Assembly: GCF_013385425.1 (NCBI RefSeq)
Contig: NZ_JACAQA010000002.1
Coordinates: forward strand, 1-64,000
Origin: Pseudomonas gingeri
GTDB taxonomy: Bacteria > Pseudomonadota > Gammaproteobacteria > Pseudomonadales > Pseudomonadaceae
Length of the DNA: 64,000 nucleotides
Direction of reading: 5' to 3'
Made by a program: the position numbers and the translations under genes. Below are positions 18,260-27,840 of this stretch, piece after piece. The stretch's first letter is position 1. Each line of letters begins with the position of its first letter. The notes under the pieces are model-generated. The model saw nothing but the letters and a program-made list of their open reading frames with translations. It had not been told where the DNA came from and made no database searches.

Positions 18260-20761
18260 TCAACGCTGCCAGGCGATCAGCGCATTTTCCGCCGGCAGAA
18301 AGGCCTCCGGGTGCCAGGCGCGAACCCGTGGGGTGTAATCCTCCAGGGGTCGCGTGACAGCCATCGAGAGGGAAAAGATATAACCGTGAACGGCGCCGGG
18401 AATCGGGCCGCTGGCGGTCATCGGCAGGCACAGCGCCGGGGACTCGTCGCGCAAGGCGGCACAGAGCTCCACCTTTACCCATTCCGGGGCGATCTCCCCC
18501 AGATAGACAGGCACGCTGATATGTAGCTGATCGCCGTCGCGATGTGCATCGAGCGTACCAAAATGTATGTTGTCCCACCCCGCGCTCAGCGCCTTCTGCC
18601 ACGCCTGAAGCCCACGGGCGAGCCCGGCCTGGTCCTCGCGGCGGCGTCGGAACGCCTGAATCGCCGGTTGGTAAAAACGCTCCAGGTATTCGAGCAGCAT
18701 GCGGTTACTGCTGAATTGCGGCCCCAGTTGCGACATGCTGGCCCGCATGCGTTGCACCCAGGCACGGGGAATGCCCTGGGTGTCGCGGGTGTAGAAGGAC
18801 GGCACGACTGCGTCCTCGAGCAAGCGGTACAGGCACTCGGCATCGACCACATCGTCGCTGGGCCCGTCAGTGCCGATGGCCCAGCCGCAATCGGGCTGGT
18901 AGGCCTCCGCCCACCAGCCGTCGCGTTCGGACAGGTTCAATCCGCCATTGACCAACACCTTCATGCCGCTGGTACCGCAGGCTTCCCAGGGGCGTCGTGG
19001 TGTATTGATCCAGACATCGACGCCCTGTACCAGATGCTGGGCCAGTTCGAGGTCGTAATCCTCCAGGAACACCACGTGCCGGCGCAGACCAGGACGATGA
19101 ACGAAGTCCATCCAGGCCTGGATCAATTGCTTGCCCTGCTCATCATCGGGATGGGCCTTACCCGCGATGATCAGCTGGACCGGACGCTGCTCATCGGTGA
19201 GCAGACGCGTCAGGCGATCCGGGTCATGCAGCAGCAGATTCGGGCGCTTGTAGTCGGTAAAGCGCCGGGCGAAACCGAGCGTGAGGCAATTGGGATCGAG
19301 CACCTGCGCGGCCTCTTCAACCTGCTGCACGGACTCGCCACGCTGCCCAAGATGCCAGGCCAGACGCTGACGCGCGTACTTCACCAGATCAAGGCGTTGC
19401 TCGCCGGCCATGGTCCACAGGGCCTGGTCGTCGCTGTCGGAAAGCGGCCCGGGGAGCGACTCCACGCTACCGAGCCAACGCTCCTTGCCGCAGCAGGTGG
19501 TCCACAGGTGATCGGACCAGACCGAGTCCCAGGAAGGCACATGGACGCCGTTGGTCACATGCCCCACGGGTACTTCCTGAAACGGCCAGCGTGGATACAG
19601 ATCGCTGAACAGACGACGGCTGACCTCACCATGCAGGCGACTCACCCCATTGCACTGGGCACAGCCACGCAAGGCGAGAAAAGCCATGTTGAACGGCTCG
19701 TCGTCATCCAGCGGATCACGCCGACCCAATGCCAGCAGTTCGCGCAATGAAAGATCACAGTCTTCGAGGTAGGGACGCGCGTACTTGCCGATCAGCGCGG
19801 CGGGGAAGACATCAAAACCCGCCGCCACCGGCGTATGCGTGGTGAAGACATTCCCGGCACGCGTCGCCCACCAGGCTTCCCGGAACGAAACGCCCATCTT
19901 GTGCATGAAGCAGCGGGCCCGCTCCAGCACCAGCAGTGCGGCATGCCCCTCGTTCAGGTGGCACACGTCCACGTCGATCCCCAGGGCTTCGAGTACCGTC
20001 CAGCCGCCGATGCCGAGCACCACTTCCTGGAGCAAACGCATTTGCGAACCGCCGCCGTACAATTTGGAGGTGATCCCGCGGTCGCCGGCGCCATTGAGCA
20101 GATCGTTACTGTCCAGCAGATACAGGCGTGTACGTCCGACGATGGCCTGCCACACCCGCAAATGCAACGTGCGCCCCGGAAGTTGCAGCGCGACTTTCAG
20201 CCAGGCGCCGTCGCTGCCAATAGCCGGCTGGATCGGCAGGCTGGTCGGGTCGTTGTAGGGATAGGCCTCATGCTGTCGACCGGCCGAGTCGATGCTTTGC
20301 CGGAAATAACCTTCCTGGTAGAGCAAGCCCACTCCGACTACCGGGGCGCCCAGGTCGCTGGCCGTCTTGAGATAATCCCCGGCCAGTACACCGAGTCCGC
20401 CGGCGTAGAGTGGAAAGGCCTCGCTCAGGCCAAACTCCATGCTGAAGTATGCGATCCGCGCCGAATCGGCGGGCGCCGACTGCTGTGCATACCAGCCCGG
20501 CTCACCGAGATAACGCCGGTGCTCTTCGATGGCCTGTGTGAGTGTCTGCGAGAACGAGGTATCCCGACAGAGCGCCTCAAAACGCTGCGGCGACGCGTTC
20601 TGCAGAATCATCCAGGGATTATGGGTACGCTCCCATAGCATTGGATCGATCGCTTCCCAGAGACCGTCGAGTGCGTGATTCCAGGTCCAGCGCAGGTTGA
20701 GCGCAAGCTCGGTCAATATGAAGAGTTGCTCCGGCAACTCCCGTGGCGAGAACGCGTACAC
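18260..20761 (-). CDS. glgP: Alpha-glucan (glycogen) phosphorylase
   Basis: A GT35 phosphorylase of 833 residues with the DUF3417 N-terminal domain (ELALNLRWTWNHALDGLWEA) of the alpha-glucan phosphorylase subfamily. The pyridoxal phosphate region EACGTSGMKVLVNGGLNLS near residue 600 is intact, as are HLNEGHAALLVLE and GFARRFTDYKRPNL. It releases glucose-1-phosphate from glycogen-type glucans. GAGGTG precedes the start. A perfect Anr box lies about 95 bases upstream, so it is probably induced at low oxygen along with the ATPase operon that ends against it, allowing fermentation of stored glucan. Confidence 0.94.
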   Translation of the reverse strand: MYAFSPRELPEQLFILTELALNLRWTWNHALDGLWEAIDPMLWERTHNPWMILQNASPQRFEALCRDTSFSQTLTQAIEEHRRYLGEPGWYAQQSAPADSARIAYFSMEFGLSEAFPLYAGGLGVLAGDYLKTASDLGAPVVGVGLLYQEGYFRQSIDSAGRQHEAYPYNDPTSLPIQPAIGSDGAWLKVALQLPGRTLHLRVWQAIVGRTRLYLLDSNDLLNGAGDRGITSKLYGGGSQMRLLQEVVLGIGGWTVLEALGIDVDVCHLNEGHAALLVLERARCFMHKMGVSFREAWWATRAGNVFTTHTPVAAGFDVFPAALIGKYARPYLEDCDLSLRELLALGRRDPLDDDEPFNMAFLALRGCAQCNGVSRLHGEVSRRLFSDLYPRWPFQEVPVGHVTNGVHVPSWDSVWSDHLWTTCCGKERWLGSVESLPGPLSDSDDQALWTMAGEQRLDLVKYARQRLAWHLGQRGESVQQVEEAAQVLDPNCLTLGFARRFTDYKRPNLLLHDPDRLTRLLTDEQRPVQLIIAGKAHPDDEQGKQLIQAWMDFVHRPGLRRHVVFLEDYDLELAQHLVQGVDVWINTPRRPWEACGTSGMKVLVNGGLNLSERDGWWAEAYQPDCGWAIGTDGPSDDVVDAECLYRLLEDAVVPSFYTRDTQGIPRAWVQRMRASMSQLGPQFSSNRMLLEYLERFYQPAIQAFRRRREDQAGLARGLQAWQKALSAGWDNIHFGTLDAHRDGDQLHISVPVYLGEIAPEWVKVELCAALRDESPALCLPMTASGPIPGAVHGYIFSLSMAVTRPLEDYTPRVRAWHPEAFLPAENALIAWQR

Positions 20762-20848
20762 ATCGACACCTCAATGCAATAGTCGTTGCCAGGCACTGAT
20801 GGAGTGCAAGCACGAGCGCACACTATCGGAGTCGGAGGACTTTCCGGC

Positions 20849-20862
20849 TTGATCTACATCAA
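20849..20862. promoter_or_regulatory. Perfect Anr/FNR box upstream of glgP
   Basis: TTGATCTACATCAA matches TTGAT-N4-ATCAA at every fixed position. It is about 88-101 bases before the glgP start codon on the minus strand, and 67-80 bases beyond the stop of the DUF808 gene that is transcribed toward it. It most likely serves glgP. Confidence 0.85.
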
Positions 20863-20929
20863 GTCGAATGGATCCCATGAGCGACTCGAGGGTTTGAGCC
20901 GCCCTGCGCGTCACCTGCGGGTCAAGGGC

Positions 20930-21832
20930 CTACCCTAGTACCCGATGACTCAGCCGTCTTGCCGTCCAGGCCACTGCGACTGCAATGGCCCCGGCGATCA
21001 GTCCCACGGTGGCCTGGATCAAATAGTTCTCCAGCCAATGCTTGATGGCCGGCTTGACGATCCATTCAGGTCCACCGTGGACCGCTTCCGCAATGAACGC
21101 CCCTCCGACAAAAAACATGGCGATGGTGCCCACCCACGACAGCAGTTTCATCAGCTTGGGCGCGGCCGATATCAGCCAGCCGCCCATCCGGTGAAGCGTT
21201 GCCGAGAAATGACCGGGGTGGGTGATCTTGCGCAGCCGCAGTCCGAGGTCATCCAGCCGAACGATGCCAGCCACTAGCCCGTACACACCAAACGTCACCA
21301 GCAAGGAGATCAACACAAGCGTTATCAACTGCTGCACGAAAGGCGCCTCAGCCACGACATTGAGGGTGATCACCACGATCTCGGCGCTCAGGACAAAGTC
21401 GGTCACGATGGCGCCTTTCACCTTCTTCGCCTCGTAGACCTTTGCCTCGGCTTCATTGAGCCTCTTTACCTTTCGTGCTTCATCCTGGCCGCCATGGGGA
21501 CTCAACTTCTCGATAAGCGACTCGATACCTTCATAGCAGAGGTAGATCCCGCCAATCACCAGCAACCAATGGACCAGCGCAGGGGCCAGGTAATTGAGCC
21601 CCAGCGCCAGCGGGACAAGAATCGCCTTGTTGACCAGGGAGCCCTTGCACACGGCCCACACCACTGGCAGCTCACGATCCGCCTTGAGCTCAACCACCTT
21701 CTCCGCGTTCACCGCCAGATCATCCGTCAGAACACTGGCGGTTTTCTTCACGGCGACCTTGCTCATCACCGATATGTCGTCCAACAAGGTTGCGATGTCA
21801 TCGAACAACGCGAAAAAACTGCTACCTGCCAT
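20930..21832 (-). CDS. DUF808 family inner membrane protein (YedI-like)
   Basis: A protein of 300 residues from ATG 21832, preceded by AGGAG; an upstream in-frame start would add 14 poor residues. The N-terminus MAGSSFFALFDDIATLLDDI and the VKKTASVLTDDLAVNAEKV segment are characteristic of DUF808. Several helices follow (LNYLAPALVHWLLVIGGIYL, IVITLNVVAEAPFVQQLITL, GTIAMFFVGGAFIAEAVHGG). The function is unknown; the name YedI comes from E. coli. It is transcribed toward glgP in the same direction but with a 168-base gap holding the Anr box, so is probably a separate unit. Confidence 0.9.
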   Translation of the reverse strand: MAGSSFFALFDDIATLLDDISVMSKVAVKKTASVLTDDLAVNAEKVVELKADRELPVVWAVCKGSLVNKAILVPLALGLNYLAPALVHWLLVIGGIYLCYEGIESLIEKLSPHGGQDEARKVKRLNEAEAKVYEAKKVKGAIVTDFVLSAEIVVITLNVVAEAPFVQQLITLVLISLLVTFGVYGLVAGIVRLDDLGLRLRKITHPGHFSATLHRMGGWLISAAPKLMKLLSWVGTIAMFFVGGAFIAEAVHGGPEWIVKPAIKHWLENYLIQATVGLIAGAIAVAVAWTARRLSHRVLG

Positions 21833-21935
21833 GGTTTCAACTCCTGAACCTAACCTGCCTGGACGGCGGGCCAAGTATAAGGTTCAGGGGCGTGATGAAG
21901 CGCTTTTTCTTCAATGCCTCTATAGGAAAATGGAC

Positions 21936-23522
21936 CTATCGGGCATGCCTGATCATGTCCGCGGCTTTTTCACCGATCATGATGCACACCGAGTTGGGGT
22001 TGCCTGAAATCAACGTCGGCATGATCGACGCATCGGCCACCCGCAGCCCGTCAATGCCATGCACCTTGAGATCCGGCCCCACCACCGCGTATTCATCCAC
22101 GCCCATGCGGCAGGTGCCCGAAGGGTGCAACGCAGCATGGGCCTCTTCGTGACAGAACTTCTTCATGGCCTCTCGCGACCGGACGCCGGCGTCAGGCACA
22201 TGACGCCGCGCGACATAGGGTTTGAAGGCCGCCTGAGCCATGATCGCTTCCCCCACCAGGCAACCGTCCACCAGGCTTTCAATGTCGTAAGGATCGGAGA
22301 AATAGTTGGGCACGATGCGTGGCGGCGACATCGGATCGGCAGAATGAAGCTCGACATAACCCCGGGACCTGGGTCGTATCTGCCCCAGGTTCAAGGTGCA
22401 GCCATTGCCACCCGGAACAGAATCAACCCCCTCTTCGATGCCGGCACCTACCACCATGAAATACTGGATGTCCGGATGCTTGGCCGCTTTATCGCCCCAC
22501 CAGAAGGCACCGCCTTCAATCAGGTTGGAGGCCGCCGGACCTTGTCGGAACAGCGCGTACTGCAAGCCCGCCATGATTTTCCATAGCGGTTTTTTGTACT
22601 TGTCGTAGCTGTGGGGCCCGGTCAACTCATACACCAGGGACACTTCGATATGGTCCTGGAGGTTCTGCCCAACCCCGGGCAAATCCTTGACCACTTCGAT
22701 GCCGTGCTTTTCAAGCTGGGCGGCCGGCCCGATACCGGACAACATCAACAGGCGCGGTGAGTTGATGGCACCGGAAGAGAGCACGATTTCCTTGTCGGCG
22801 TGCATCACGCGGCGCACACCCTTCTCGAGGTATTCCACGCCGACGGCCTTGTTGCCCTTCAGCAAAATACGCAGTACCCGACAACCCGTCTTGACCGTCA
22901 GGCTCTTGCGGCGTTTGGCAGGCGCCAGGTAGGCCACTGCCGCGCTGCTGCGAAAACCATTTTTCGCGGTGATCTGGTACAGCCCGCACCCTTCGGGTTT
23001 GCCCGAGTTGAAGTCTTCGTTGTACGGCAGGCCGTACTGCTGGCAAGCACGCAGCCAGACCTTGGTCAGGGGGTGGATATTGATCGGATCAGACACCCCC
23101 AGCGGCCCACCGACGCCATGGACCTCGTTGCAGAAGCGCTCGTTGTCTTCCGCCTTCTTGAAGTAGGGCAATACGTCGTTGTACCCCCAGCCGGCGGCTC
23201 CCTGCTCGACCCAACCGTCGTAGTCGGCGGGCACGCCGCGGATGTAGATCATCGCATTGACTGAACTGCCACCGCCCAGCACGCTGGCCTGAACCATGGT
23301 CGGCGCTTCAGTGCGATGCTGGTCCTCGGTGGGTTCCCAGGCATAGCGCTTGAGCAGCGGGCCCTGGGCCGTTTTGTAGTAGGCACCGGGGATATGGATA
23401 TAGGGGCTGCGATCGCGAGGCCCTTCTTCAAAAAGAACAACGGATGCACAAGAGTCTTCGCTCAGACGCGATGCGACCGTGCAGCCGGTCGAACCGCCTC
23501 CGATCACGATGAAATCCACCAT
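21936..23522 (-). CDS. GMC family FAD-dependent oxidoreductase (choline dehydrogenase-like)
   Basis: A protein of 528 residues with no signal peptide. The ADP-binding motif IGGGSTGCTVASRLSE is at residues 7-22; VLGGGSSVNAMIYIRG and INSPRLLMLSGIGPA are the two GMC signatures; the C-terminus has ALHPSGTCRMG and GNPNSVCIMIGEKAADMI, supplying the His and Asn of a choline-oxidase-type active site. It oxidises an alcohol, probably of a sugar or polyol, given the gene context. It is the last gene of a minus-strand set running from 27840 (dehydrogenase, two GH3, TIM barrel, GMC), separated from the TIM barrel gene by 49 bases. Confidence 0.92.
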   Translation of the reverse strand: MVDFIVIGGGSTGCTVASRLSEDSCASVVLFEEGPRDRSPYIHIPGAYYKTAQGPLLKRYAWEPTEDQHRTEAPTMVQASVLGGGSSVNAMIYIRGVPADYDGWVEQGAAGWGYNDVLPYFKKAEDNERFCNEVHGVGGPLGVSDPINIHPLTKVWLRACQQYGLPYNEDFNSGKPEGCGLYQITAKNGFRSSAAVAYLAPAKRRKSLTVKTGCRVLRILLKGNKAVGVEYLEKGVRRVMHADKEIVLSSGAINSPRLLMLSGIGPAAQLEKHGIEVVKDLPGVGQNLQDHIEVSLVYELTGPHSYDKYKKPLWKIMAGLQYALFRQGPAASNLIEGGAFWWGDKAAKHPDIQYFMVVGAGIEEGVDSVPGGNGCTLNLGQIRPRSRGYVELHSADPMSPPRIVPNYFSDPYDIESLVDGCLVGEAIMAQAAFKPYVARRHVPDAGVRSREAMKKFCHEEAHAALHPSGTCRMGVDEYAVVGPDLKVHGIDGLRVADASIMPTLISGNPNSVCIMIGEKAADMIRHAR

Positions 23523-23571
23523 GACGACCTCAGTTATTTTTAGTGTTCAGTGGGTAGTGAAAAGGCTTTGA

Positions 23572-24453
23572 TCAACCAACCAATCGGGTCAAAAGCGCCT
23601 TCAGCTCTCTGGCGACTTCGTAGCTGTTTTGCTGCTGCTGTTTTTTGCAGAACAACTCACAACTCCACCAGCCGACGTAACCGGTGGCTTTTACCGCTGC
23701 GGTCCACTCGGCAAGATCCAGCACTCCGCTGCCCGTGGGGACATCCCTGAGGACTTCTTCATTGGGAATACCGCCCTCGAAGGCGAGCGAGTCACAGACA
23801 TGCACGCCGTAGATAACGTCCTTGTTCATCCCCGCAATGTCCTGTGGTGTGACACCGGAGGTAAAGCAATGCCAGTAATCGACAACCATCCTGACGTTAT
23901 CGCGCTCGGTGCGATCGATCAGCTGCAACTGGTGTTCCAGGCTGTTCAAGGGCGTCCAGGACAAGGCCTCAAGGTAAAGCAGCAGATCGTACTGCCGGGC
24001 CAGATCGGCCAGCGTTGCAAGGTTCCTCGCGGTCAAGGTGTACTGCTCGGATTCATCTCGGCCCAGCAAACCGCTGTAGTGCTCACGCTTGGCGCCTCGC
24101 TGAAAATCCAGCACGGCCTGTACGTTGATCGGCCCGGTGAGCACTTGCACGCCTTTGGCGCCGGCCAGCTTGGCCAGTTGAAAAAGCCGCTCCGCTTCCT
24201 TCAACAGGTCATCACGTTCGGCGCCCTGACGTTCGATATCCCTCAGGTAACCGATACCCGGAACGTGGACTCCTTTGAGCAGCTCCTGAAGTTCACGCTC
24301 GGAATAACCGGCCTGCAGATACGCTTCCAGTTTGGCGCTGTTGATCTCCAGCGCATCGAAACCCACGGCCTGTGCAATGTCGATATCCATCGCCAGGGTC
24401 GAATGTTTTGCGACTGTGGAATGCAGGACCAGAATGTTCGTTTGGGTTGCCAT
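23572..24453 (-). CDS. Sugar phosphate isomerase/epimerase family TIM barrel protein
   Basis: A protein of 293 residues of the xylose-isomerase-like (AP endonuclease 2) fold. Likely metal ligands are the Glu in LYLEALSWTPLN, the Asp/His of VVDYWHCFTSGV, the His of IYGVHVCDSL and the Glu of WWSCELFCKK, all at expected strand ends. Such proteins isomerise keto sugars or cyclitols, or act as C-glycoside deglycosidases and 3-keto-glycoside processing enzymes when near GMC and Gfo/Idh/MocA genes, as here. The start is ATG 24453 (GAGAGTC upstream). An inverted repeat of the GACGCA word lies 80-106 bases upstream, so it may have its own promoter. Confidence 0.87.
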   Translation of the reverse strand: MATQTNILVLHSTVAKHSTLAMDIDIAQAVGFDALEINSAKLEAYLQAGYSERELQELLKGVHVPGIGYLRDIERQGAERDDLLKEAERLFQLAKLAGAKGVQVLTGPINVQAVLDFQRGAKREHYSGLLGRDESEQYTLTARNLATLADLARQYDLLLYLEALSWTPLNSLEHQLQLIDRTERDNVRMVVDYWHCFTSGVTPQDIAGMNKDVIYGVHVCDSLAFEGGIPNEEVLRDVPTGSGVLDLAEWTAAVKATGYVGWWSCELFCKKQQQQNSYEVARELKALLTRLVG

Positions 24454-24532
24454 ATGACTCTCCTACCGTTGTTACTGATTGTAGAGAGATGGGGTTCAAC
24501 AAGAGATTTCGCAGTCCGGGTAAATTCGCCGC

Positions 24533-24559
24533 AACCTGACGCAGTGGCTGCGTCAGGTT
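24533..24559. promoter_or_regulatory. Inverted repeat of the GACGCA word
   Basis: AACCTGACGCAG (24533-24544) is followed after TGG by its exact reverse complement (24548-24559). It sits between the second GH3 gene stop and the TIM barrel gene start. A 12-bp stem could be a terminator, but no T-run follows on either strand. The same core occurs in three other promoter gaps of this locus, favouring an operator. Confidence 0.55.
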
Positions 24560-24562
24560 GGA

Positions 24563-25582
24563 TCATTGGCGACCCGCCAGGCGGTCAGCCAGGCTGGCAA
24601 CAGACAACGCGGCGGCATCCAGTCTTTCCTGGGGCAAGGTGCCCAGGGCAACAGCGGTGACGATGGCCCGAACCATCTGCGCCATCTCCGGCATTGCCTT
24701 GGCGGAAATCAGCAGCAGATCCGCGCCGGCATTCAATGCCGCCACCGCCACTTCGCCGAGGGACAACTGGCCGATGGTGGAGCGGTGGTCCAGGTCGATG
24801 GTCATGACCAAACCCTTGAACCCCAGTTCCTGGCGCAGCACGCCGATCAGCTCGGGGGAAAGGGAGGCGGCAGCGGGCGGCGTGCAGGCACTGAAAATCG
24901 CCGGTCCCATCATCACCGCGTCCGCCCCGGCCTCGACTCCGGCCTGAAACGCGGGCCAGTAACGACGTAGCTGCTCCATGGATTCACCGACCACGGCCTC
25001 TTCAGTCGATGGCTGGCGCAGCAACACCGGATGCCCGGGGAAGTGCTTCAGCGTGCTGGCCAACCCGGCCCGCCGCACGCCACGGACATAGGCGCCAACC
25101 ATTGCCGCGGCCTGCTCGATATCATCGGACAGCGTACGTCCCGCCAACCAGACATTGGTGCCACCGACCACATCGGCCGTGGGCGACAGCAGCAGGTTCA
25201 CCCCGGCGTTGCGCACCGCGGTTGCCACCTGAAAGCAGGCCTCTTCCAACTCGACACTGTCCATGGACCTGGCCAGATCGGGCTGCGGCAAAGCCGGAGT
25301 TACCCCTTGCAAGCGGTGAACGGCGGAAATATCGGCATCCGCCGCCAGCAGCAGAGGACCGCCCTGCTCGGTTGCCGTGCCGGTGAAGCGTTGCCACTTT
25401 TCCAGGGTTTCCGATTGCAGGCGAGTCGTGCTCATTTTTCCGCTGACGTACTCCTCGGCCGTCTCGCCAAACAGCAGGCTGCGCCCGCCATTGCCGAGAA
25501 ACCGGCGCACGTCATCGCTCAGCTCCAGCTCGAGCAATACCGGAAACAGGACGCTGTAGGCCTTGCTTTCATTGGTGCTCAT
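24563..25582 (-). CDS. GH3-like protein, second copy, probably lacking the catalytic Asp
   Basis: A protein of 339 residues from ATG 25582, overlapping the upstream paralogue by 14 bases. It keeps the GH3 landmark STLKHFPGHP and the barrel layout (VGAYVRGVRRAG, GADAVMMGPAIF). Where NagZ-type enzymes read SDDL, with the first Asp as nucleophile, it reads TIDL, so the nucleophile position is Ile. The Asp-x-His acid/base loop after KHFPGH is missing, and the early DQE segment is replaced by DADIS. It may be an inactive partner of the first copy or have a different chemistry. It is cytoplasmic, with no signal peptide. Confidence 0.85.
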   Translation of the reverse strand: MSTNESKAYSVLFPVLLELELSDDVRRFLGNGGRSLLFGETAEEYVSGKMSTTRLQSETLEKWQRFTGTATEQGGPLLLAADADISAVHRLQGVTPALPQPDLARSMDSVELEEACFQVATAVRNAGVNLLLSPTADVVGGTNVWLAGRTLSDDIEQAAAMVGAYVRGVRRAGLASTLKHFPGHPVLLRQPSTEEAVVGESMEQLRRYWPAFQAGVEAGADAVMMGPAIFSACTPPAAASLSPELIGVLRQELGFKGLVMTIDLDHRSTIGQLSLGEVAVAALNAGADLLLISAKAMPEMAQMVRAIVTAVALGTLPQERLDAAALSVASLADRLAGRQ

Positions 25583-26600
25583 GATCAACCCCATGGGTGG
25601 CGATTGCGAGCTGGCGAACCTTGGCGGCGGCGTCCAACAGTACCTGGCGCTCCAGGATGCCATCCTGCACGGCCATGACAATCGCATCGGCGATAGCGTC
25701 CAGACCGGACTCACTGGAGACCAGCAACAGATGCGCCCCGGCCACCAATGAAGCGACGGCGGTGTCAGTGATGGAATTGCCCCGCAGAATGGACACCGCG
25801 TCGAGGTCATCGGAAATGATCAGCCCACCGAAGCCAAGGGTGTCACGCAGCACACCAATAACCTTGGCCGAGGTTGAGGCCGAGTGATCAGGGTCGATGG
25901 CGGGGAACACCGCCGGCCCTGGCATCACCGCTTTCACACCGGTAGCGATGACTTCCTTGAAGACTTCGAGGTTGTCATGGAGCAACTCCAGAGGTCCCGG
26001 CACCGTGGCTTCAGCAATCGCCGGATCATGCTCAGTCACATAGTGCCCTGGGAAATGCTTGGCGGTGGCGATGACACCCGCGCGTTGCACCCCACGGATA
26101 AAAGCGCAGGACACCCGGCTGACCTCAACCGGGTCGGCGCCCAGGTGTCGATTGAGCAACCACGGGTTGGCACCGGTGACCACATCGACAATCGGTGCCA
26201 GGAACAGATTGAGACCCAGACCACGGGCCACGGTCGCCATCTCAAAGCAGCGCTGTTCGATGTCCTGGGCGCCGAGATCTTGAAGCTGTGTCCTGGAAGC
26301 GACAGCGGGTACCAAGTGGTGCAGGCGTTCAATCCCACCAAGCTCCTGGTCCACCGCAATCAGCACTGGCGCGCCGGCCAAGGCCGCCGCCTCCTGCACG
26401 ACATTGATAAAGTCAGCCTGGGATTCGGCGGCCTTGCGCGCCGGGCTCATGTCTCGGCCGACATATTCATCCCGGGTTTCCCCCAGCAACAGGGAGACAC
26501 CACCACGGCTCAGGTAACGGCGCACAGTGTCGTCCAGTTGCAAATCCCCGAATGCGGGGAGCAGTACCGAATACGCAGCGCGATGCAGTTCACTTGACAT
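25569..26600 (-). CDS. GH3 family protein (NagZ-like fold), first copy
   Basis: A protein of 343 residues of the short, single-domain GH3 type. VLIAVDQELGG, ATAKHFPGHYVTEHD and LGFGGLIISDDLDAVS are present, so the nucleophile Asp in SDDL is retained. In true NagZ the KHFPGH loop continues to an Asp-Ser-His acid/base dyad; here that stretch reads HDPAI, with no His. It is therefore not a standard N-acetylglucosaminidase. No signal peptide, so it would act on an imported small glycoside. It is followed with overlap by its paralogue and preceded by a Gfo/Idh/MocA gene. Confidence 0.88.
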   Translation of the reverse strand: MSSELHRAAYSVLLPAFGDLQLDDTVRRYLSRGGVSLLLGETRDEYVGRDMSPARKAAESQADFINVVQEAAALAGAPVLIAVDQELGGIERLHHLVPAVASRTQLQDLGAQDIEQRCFEMATVARGLGLNLFLAPIVDVVTGANPWLLNRHLGADPVEVSRVSCAFIRGVQRAGVIATAKHFPGHYVTEHDPAIAEATVPGPLELLHDNLEVFKEVIATGVKAVMPGPAVFPAIDPDHSASTSAKVIGVLRDTLGFGGLIISDDLDAVSILRGNSITDTAVASLVAGAHLLLVSSESGLDAIADAIVMAVQDGILERQVLLDAAAKVRQLAIATHGVDHEHQ

Positions 26601-26673
26601 TGCTTTTCCTCAACAGCGTTAGGGTGAGCAGAATGCTCAACTTCGTGGATACGCGGGCGTGCCACGCATGGAA

Positions 26674-27840
26674 TCAATCTGGAAAAGGCACCCAGGCACG
26701 CCGCCGATGGGACTCGACGCAGGCCTGGGACAACAGCACACCGCGCACGCCCTCCTGAATGTCCGGCAACGGCACACCGGTCGCGCTGCGCCAGCCCTTC
26801 CCGGCATCCAGGGCCTGGGCAAAGTCAGCGTAGAGAACGGCCAGCGCCTCCAGGTAGCCTTCAGTGTTACCCGCCGGCAAACTGGTGAAGGTCAAGGTCT
26901 GCGCCACGTTATCCCCCTGGCCACGCCGGTAGACACGGTCGGCACCATCGGTGGGTGTGAACAGCAAGGTTTCCGGCGACTCCTGGCACCACTCGAGCGA
27001 GGCCTTGCTGCCGATGACTTTGAAACGCAGGCCGTTACGATGACCCGGTGCCGCAAGGCTGGCCCATAACAAGCCATCCACGCCGCCTTCGAATTCCAGT
27101 TGCACCACGCAGGTATCGTCCAGCCCCCAATCGGGCACTACGGTGGTCAACTTCGCATTCAACTGCGTGCAGCGCCGTCCGGACAGGAACTCCAGCATAT
27201 TGAAGGCATGGGTCCCGACATCGCCCAGGGCCCCGGTGGGGCCGGCTTTGCGAGGGTCACCGCGCCAGGCCAGGCTCTTGCTCAAACCCGTCACACCCGG
27301 TGCCAACCACTCCAGCAGGTATTCGACATACAGGAAGCGCACCTACCCCAACTCGCCGGCCTGGATACGGCTGCGGGCATCGCGAACCATGGGGTAGCCT
27401 TGATAGGTATAGGTCAGCGCAAAAAACGTATCGTGCCACGCGGCAATACTGGCCAGCTCCAAGGCTTCTTCTGGGTGGTTGACCAGGGGCTTGTCGCAGA
27501 TCACCGGGACCCCCGACTCAAGGAACAACCGGCACGGCTCGAAATGCAGGTGATTGGGCGTGACGATAACCACCGCCTCAATGGGATCGGGCCGACGTGA
27601 CTCGGCAGCCGCCATGGCCTCGAAAGACAGGTAGATACGGTCTGGCTCGAGGTTGAGCGCAGCCCCCGCCTCCCGGCATTTGTCCGCATCCGCGGAGAAC
27701 GCTCCGGCGACGATGTCGAAGCGATTACACAGGCGCATCGCGGCACGGTGGTAACTGGCAAAGTAGGCGCCTTGCCCACCACCGACCATGCCGACCTTGA
27801 ATCGCCTTTTCCCGGGAATATCACCGGTCAACCTTGCCAT
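26674..27840 (-). pseudogene. Gfo/Idh/MocA family dehydrogenase interrupted by an amber codon
   Basis: Two abutting frames form one protein of about 388 residues. The N-terminal part starts at ATG 27840 (GGAG upstream) with the Rossmann motif VGMVGGGQGAYFASYHRAAM, then VIVTPNHLHFEPCRLFLESG and VICDKPLV, the family signature with its Lys. At 27343-27345 an in-frame TAG follows GELG; reading continues in the same frame with VRFLYVEYLLEWLAPG and the C-terminal domain (GDVGTHAFNMLEFLSG). A single base change from CAG or AAG would explain it. It is a recent nonsense mutation, a sequencing error or a readthrough site; the rest looks well conserved. Confidence 0.85.

Noticed and set aside
18542..19750. 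Plus-strand open frame of 402 codons within glgP
   Set aside because: Shadow of the phosphorylase gene, whose motifs and ribosome site are clear.
24533..24559. Terminator for the second GH3 gene
   Set aside because: The stem is perfect but lacks a T-run on either strand, and its half-site recurs in other promoter gaps; I list it as a possible operator while not excluding a termination role.
25569..26600. nagZ of peptidoglycan recycling
   Set aside because: The acid/base Asp-x-His loop is missing, the gene is paired with an even more diverged paralogue, and the neighbours are sugar oxidation genes.
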